NCBI GenBank assembly: GCA_023230985.1
Contig: JALNWH010000037.1
Coordinates: 1 to 16,651 of the forward strand
DNA from: Bacillota bacterium
GTDB taxonomy: Bacteria > Bacillota > Clostridia > Lutisporales > Lutisporaceae
Direction: 5' to 3'
Length of the DNA stretch: 16,651 bases
Part shown: positions 14,009 to 16,651 of the stretch, piece after piece
Position numbering within the stretch: the first letter of the stretch is position 1
Layout: each line of letters starts with the position of its first letter
Notes under the pieces: generated by a model
Databases searched by the model: none
What the model was told of the DNA's origin: nothing
The model's input: only the letters and a program-made list of their open reading frames with translations
Position numbers and translations under genes: made by a program

Positions 14009-15043
14009 TTGAAAAAGATTGCTGTTATAGGAGCAGGCAGTTGGGGTACTGCCAATGCAATATCTTTGGGCAAGAAAGGAATAGAGGTAAAACTATGGAT
14101 TAGAAATCCTGAACTTTTGAATATAATAAAAAGTACAAGAGAGAATACTAACTATTTACCCGGGGTTACATTGCCTTCAAATATTGAGGTTTCAAATGAT
14201 ATAGAATACTGTTGTAAAGATGTCAGTATAGTTGTATTAGGTACTCCATCTCATGCAATAAGGGATACCGTATTTGTTATCAAAGATTTTATTAGCAAAG
14301 ATCAAGTGATTGTAAATCTGGCAAAGGGGATAGAAAATGATACCCTATATAGAATGTCAGAAATAATAGCCAATTATTTGCCAAATAACCCTATAGCTGT
14401 GCTGTCAGGTCCTAATCATGCAGAAGAAGTGGCCAGAGATGTTCCCTCTGCAACAGTAGTTTCTTCTGTGAATAAAAAAATAGCACAATATGTGCAAGAC
14501 GCTTTTATGACCTCCAGATTTAGAGTATATACTAATCCGGATATTATCGGAGTTGAACTAGGAGGTTCAATTAAAAATGTAATAGCTTTAGGTGCAGGAA
14601 TTTGTGATGGATTAGGTTTTGGTGACAATACTAAAGCTGCATTAATGACAAGAGGTATAGTAGAAATTTCAAGGCTGGGAGTAGCACTCGGTGCGAAACA
14701 ATGTACTTTTTCGGGACTTTCAGGTATAGGTGATTTGATTGTCACATGTACAAGCATGCATAGTAGGAATTATAGAGCCGGTAAGGCTATTGGTGAAGGG
14801 AAATCCTTAAATAATATTTTGAAATCTACAAATATGGTTGTTGAAGGATTCCGGACAACAAAATCCGTATATGAACTGGCAGAAAGAACCGGGATTGAAA
14901 TGCCTATAACCAAAGAAATACATAAGGTTTTATTCGGAGATACAGATGTAAAGGATTCAGTATTAAATCTAATGTTAAGAAATAAAACTCACGAAATGGA
15001 AGATTTGCCTGAAATAGAGTCGGTTGGATGGAAAGATGCTTAG
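14009..15043 (+). CDS. gpsA: NAD(P)+-dependent glycerol-3-phosphate dehydrogenase GpsA
   Basis: GpsA reduces dihydroxyacetone phosphate to sn-glycerol-3-phosphate in the cytoplasm, the substrate of PlsY encoded just upstream. The 344 residues have an N-terminal Rossmann nucleotide-binding loop GAGSWGTANA (8-17), the conserved NLAKG (103-107, Lys106), SGPNHAEEVA (133-142), ELGGSIKNVIALGAG (183-197, Lys189 the likely catalytic lysine), and the dehydrogenase C-terminal all-helical part with GLSGIGDLIVTCTS and SRNYRAG. The start is TTG 14009, the only good candidate, with AGGTGGTG (13994-14001) 7 nt upstream, overlapping the plsY stop. A perfect terminator hairpin is formed by its last codons and holds its TAG stop in the loop. 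Confidence 0.98.
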   Translation: MKKIAVIGAGSWGTANAISLGKKGIEVKLWIRNPELLNIIKSTRENTNYLPGVTLPSNIEVSNDIEYCCKDVSIVVLGTPSHAIRDTVFVIKDFISKDQVIVNLAKGIENDTLYRMSEIIANYLPNNPIAVLSGPNHAEEVARDVPSATVVSSVNKKIAQYVQDAFMTSRFRVYTNPDIIGVELGGSIKNVIALGAGICDGLGFGDNTKAALMTRGIVEISRLGVALGAKQCTFSGLSGIGDLIVTCTSMHSRNYRAGKAIGEGKSLNNILKSTNMVVEGFRTTKSVYELAERTGIEMPITKEIHKVLFGDTDVKDSVLNLMLRNKTHEMEDLPEIESVGWKDA

Positions 15044-15057
15044 AAGCATCTTTTTTT
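15032..15057 (+). terminator. Intrinsic terminator overlapping the end of gpsA
   Basis: A 9-bp stem pairs AAAGATGCT (15032-15040) with AGCATCTTT (15045-15053) around the loop TAGA, followed by T residues to 15057. The gpsA TAG stop codon (15041-15043) is in the loop, so the 5' arm is coding sequence. It ends the DUF512-der-plsY-gpsA run and insulates spoIVA. Confidence 0.88.
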
Positions 15058-15120
15058 GTAATAAAAAATACTATTGTACATATATATATAGTGCATATTT
15101 TAGGCTAATAATCGGAAGAT

Positions 15121-15127
15121 GGGAGGT
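15121..15127 (+). promoter_or_regulatory. Ribosome-binding site that sets the spoIVA start
   Basis: GGGAGGT lies 6 nt before TTG 15134. The upstream ATG 15119 overlaps the site itself and cannot use it, which supports the TTG start. Confidence 0.82.
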
Positions 15128-15133
15128 AGGGTC

Positions 15134-16612
15134 TTGGAAGAATATGATGTATATCAAAGTATTGCAGAGAGAACAGAAGGAAGTATTTATATAGGTGTAG
15201 TGGGACCTGTCAGGACAGGGAAATCTACATTTATTAAAAGATTTATGGATTTATTAGTAATACCTAATATTGAAAATGAATTCAAAAAAGAACGGACAAA
15301 AGATGAGCTTCCGCAAAGTGCTGATGGAAAAACTATTATGACTACTGAACCAAAATTTGTGCCAAACGAAGCTATTGATATGACATTAGATGATAATGTA
15401 AGATTTAAACTCAGATTTGTGGATTGCGTAGGTTATTTGGTTGATGGCGCAATAGGGCATTTGGAAGATGGACACCCTAGAATGGTAAATACCCCTTGGT
15501 ACGATAACGTAATACCTTTTGAAGAAGCAGCTGAATTAGGAACAAAAAAAGTAATTAATGAACATTCTACTATTGGCTTAGTGATAACAACTGACGGAAG
15601 TATAACAGATATCCCAAGAAAAAATTATATAGAAGCCGAAGAAAGAGTTATAAATGAATTAAAGGACATTAATAAGCCTTTTATAATAATACTTAACTCT
15701 GCAAAAACGGAAAGTGATGAAACTAAAGAATTAAGAGATTCATTAGAAAACAAATATGAAACTCCTGTGATTTTAGTAGATTGTTTAAACATGGGTATGA
15801 ATGATATAGATAATGTTTTGGATAAAGTATTGTTTGAATTTCCTGTTAAAGAAATGAATTATTACATGCCTCGTTGGTTTGATTTTCTTGATTCAGAACA
15901 CTGGTTAAGAAAAGAAATAATTGATGATATAAAGAGTAATGCCCAAAAAGTGCATAATATAAGAGAAGCGGGAAGCTCTGCAGCAGTATTTTCTAATTTG
16001 AAAGATATAAAAGATAGTAATTTGTTAAATATTGATTTATCAAAGGGTTCTACAGATATACAATTTGAATTTAAAGATGGATTATTTTATAAGATATTAG
16101 GTGAACTATCCGGGTATGAGATAGAAGGCGATTATCAGTTGATAGGTTTATTAAAAGTTTTGTCCGAGTCAAAAAGAGAATTTGATAAAATAAAAGATGC
16201 AATAAAAGATGTAAAAGAAGTAGGCTATGGTGTGGTTGCACCTTCTGTAGACGAAATACAATTGGAAGAGCCTGAAATCGTAAAATATGGAGGCAAATTT
16301 GGTGTTAAACTTCGAGCTAGTGCACCGTCTTTACACCTTGTTAGGGCTAATATAGAAACTGAGGTATCACCAATAGTAGGGACGGAGAAACAAAGTGAAG
16401 AGTTTATAAAATATTTTTTAGATGAATTTGAAAGTAACCCACAAAAAATTTGGGATACAAATGTTTTTGGGAAACCGCTTTACGATATGGTTAAAGAAGA
16501 ATTACAGGGTAAGCTTTATAAAATGCCGGATGAGATTCAAGGGAAATTACAAATTACACTCCAAAAAATTGTAAATGATTCAAAAGGCAGTATTATTTGC
16601 ATAATAATCTGA
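15134..16612 (+). CDS. spoIVA: Spore coat assembly ATPase SpoIVA
   Basis: SpoIVA is the mother-cell ATPase that polymerises irreversibly on the outer forespore membrane, forming the basement layer on which the spore coat assembles; in Bacillus it is anchored by SpoVM and expressed under sigma-E. From TTG 15134 the product is 492 residues, the Bacillus length, and its motifs fall at the Bacillus residue numbers: Walker A GPVRTGKST (24-32, Lys30), sensor threonines Thr70-Thr71 in TIMTTEPKF, and Walker B Asp97 in FVDCVG. HSTIGLVITTDGSI, DYIEAEERV-like and PYDNVIPF-like blocks follow, with a C-terminal polymerisation region (GTEKQSEEF and a hydrophobic CIIII-type end). ATG 15119 would add five residues but overlaps the ribosome-binding site. 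It is separated from gpsA by a terminator, so it has its own promoter, which I could not place convincingly. Confidence 0.97.
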   Translation: MEEYDVYQSIAERTEGSIYIGVVGPVRTGKSTFIKRFMDLLVIPNIENEFKKERTKDELPQSADGKTIMTTEPKFVPNEAIDMTLDDNVRFKLRFVDCVGYLVDGAIGHLEDGHPRMVNTPWYDNVIPFEEAAELGTKKVINEHSTIGLVITTDGSITDIPRKNYIEAEERVINELKDINKPFIIILNSAKTESDETKELRDSLENKYETPVILVDCLNMGMNDIDNVLDKVLFEFPVKEMNYYMPRWFDFLDSEHWLRKEIIDDIKSNAQKVHNIREAGSSAAVFSNLKDIKDSNLLNIDLSKGSTDIQFEFKDGLFYKILGELSGYEIEGDYQLIGLLKVLSESKREFDKIKDAIKDVKEVGYGVVAPSVDEIQLEEPEIVKYGGKFGVKLRASAPSLHLVRANIETEVSPIVGTEKQSEEFIKYFLDEFESNPQKIWDTNVFGKPLYDMVKEELQGKLYKMPDEIQGKLQITLQKIVNDSKGSIICIII

Positions 16613-16651
16613 CTTTAATAATTAATAGATAAATAAATGAGCTTCGTAATA

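Noticed and set aside
15093..15121. GCATATT at 15093-15099 upstream of spoIVA as a sigma-E -35 element
   Set aside because: It fits a sigma-E -35, but no CATACAAT-like -10 lies 13-15 bp downstream. Reading CATATTTT (15094-15101) as the -10 leaves no ATATT-type -35 at the right distance.
16613..16651. Sequence after spoIVA
   Set aside because: Only 39 bp remain; no hairpin, start codon with ribosome-binding site or other signal can be supported.

Overview
The window is a compact, AT-rich stretch of chromosome with every gene on the + strand. It carries the second half of a division and cell-wall (dcw) cluster followed directly by core endospore-formation genes. SpoIIGA, sigma-E, sigma-G, a YlmC/YmxH-family protein and SpoIVA point to an endospore-forming Firmicute. 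The low GC, murA in the place where Bacillus has murB, the absence of ftsA before ftsZ, and the nrdR - PDZ/radical-SAM - der order favour a Clostridia-type genome. Genus cannot be resolved from the sequence alone.

Layout. Positions 1-6746 hold the 3' end of ftsW/spoVE, then murG, murA, ftsQ/divIB, two tandem DUF881 membrane proteins, the small membrane protein sbp (DUF1290) and ftsZ, ending in a strong intrinsic terminator. Positions 6890-8709 hold the spoIIGA-sigE unit. It sits behind a promoter with consensus -35 and -10 hexamers 21 bp apart and a Spo0A-box-like site just upstream, and it ends in a terminator. sigG follows as its own unit (8871-9644), then ylmC/ymxH (9752-9988) and nrdR (10146-10604). 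Positions 10730-15043 form a tight run of a PDZ/radical-SAM DUF512 protein, der, plsY and gpsA, ending in a terminator whose loop contains the gpsA stop codon. spoIVA (15134-16612) closes the window.

How the genes work together. MurA makes the first committed peptidoglycan precursor, MurG completes lipid II, the SEDS protein FtsW/SpoVE polymerises it, and FtsQ and FtsZ organise the septum. At sporulation the FtsZ ring moves toward a pole. SpoIIGA then cleaves pro-sigma-E in the mother cell, sigma-G acts in the forespore, and SpoIVA forms the base of the spore coat. PlsY and GpsA supply consecutive phospholipid precursors, and Der is a ribosome-assembly GTPase.

No mobile element, CRISPR array, rRNA, tRNA or foreign-looking island was seen, and no gene-free gap exceeds 285 bp. 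Most of the window is conserved core genome and I do not see an unknown multi-gene system. The points most worth following up are an apparent AUU start codon for the second DUF881 gene, the long-spacer spoIIG-type promoter, and the uncharacterised PDZ/radical-SAM protein beside der. Several other starts were settled by ribosome-binding sites (sigE GTG, spoIVA TTG, gpsA TTG).
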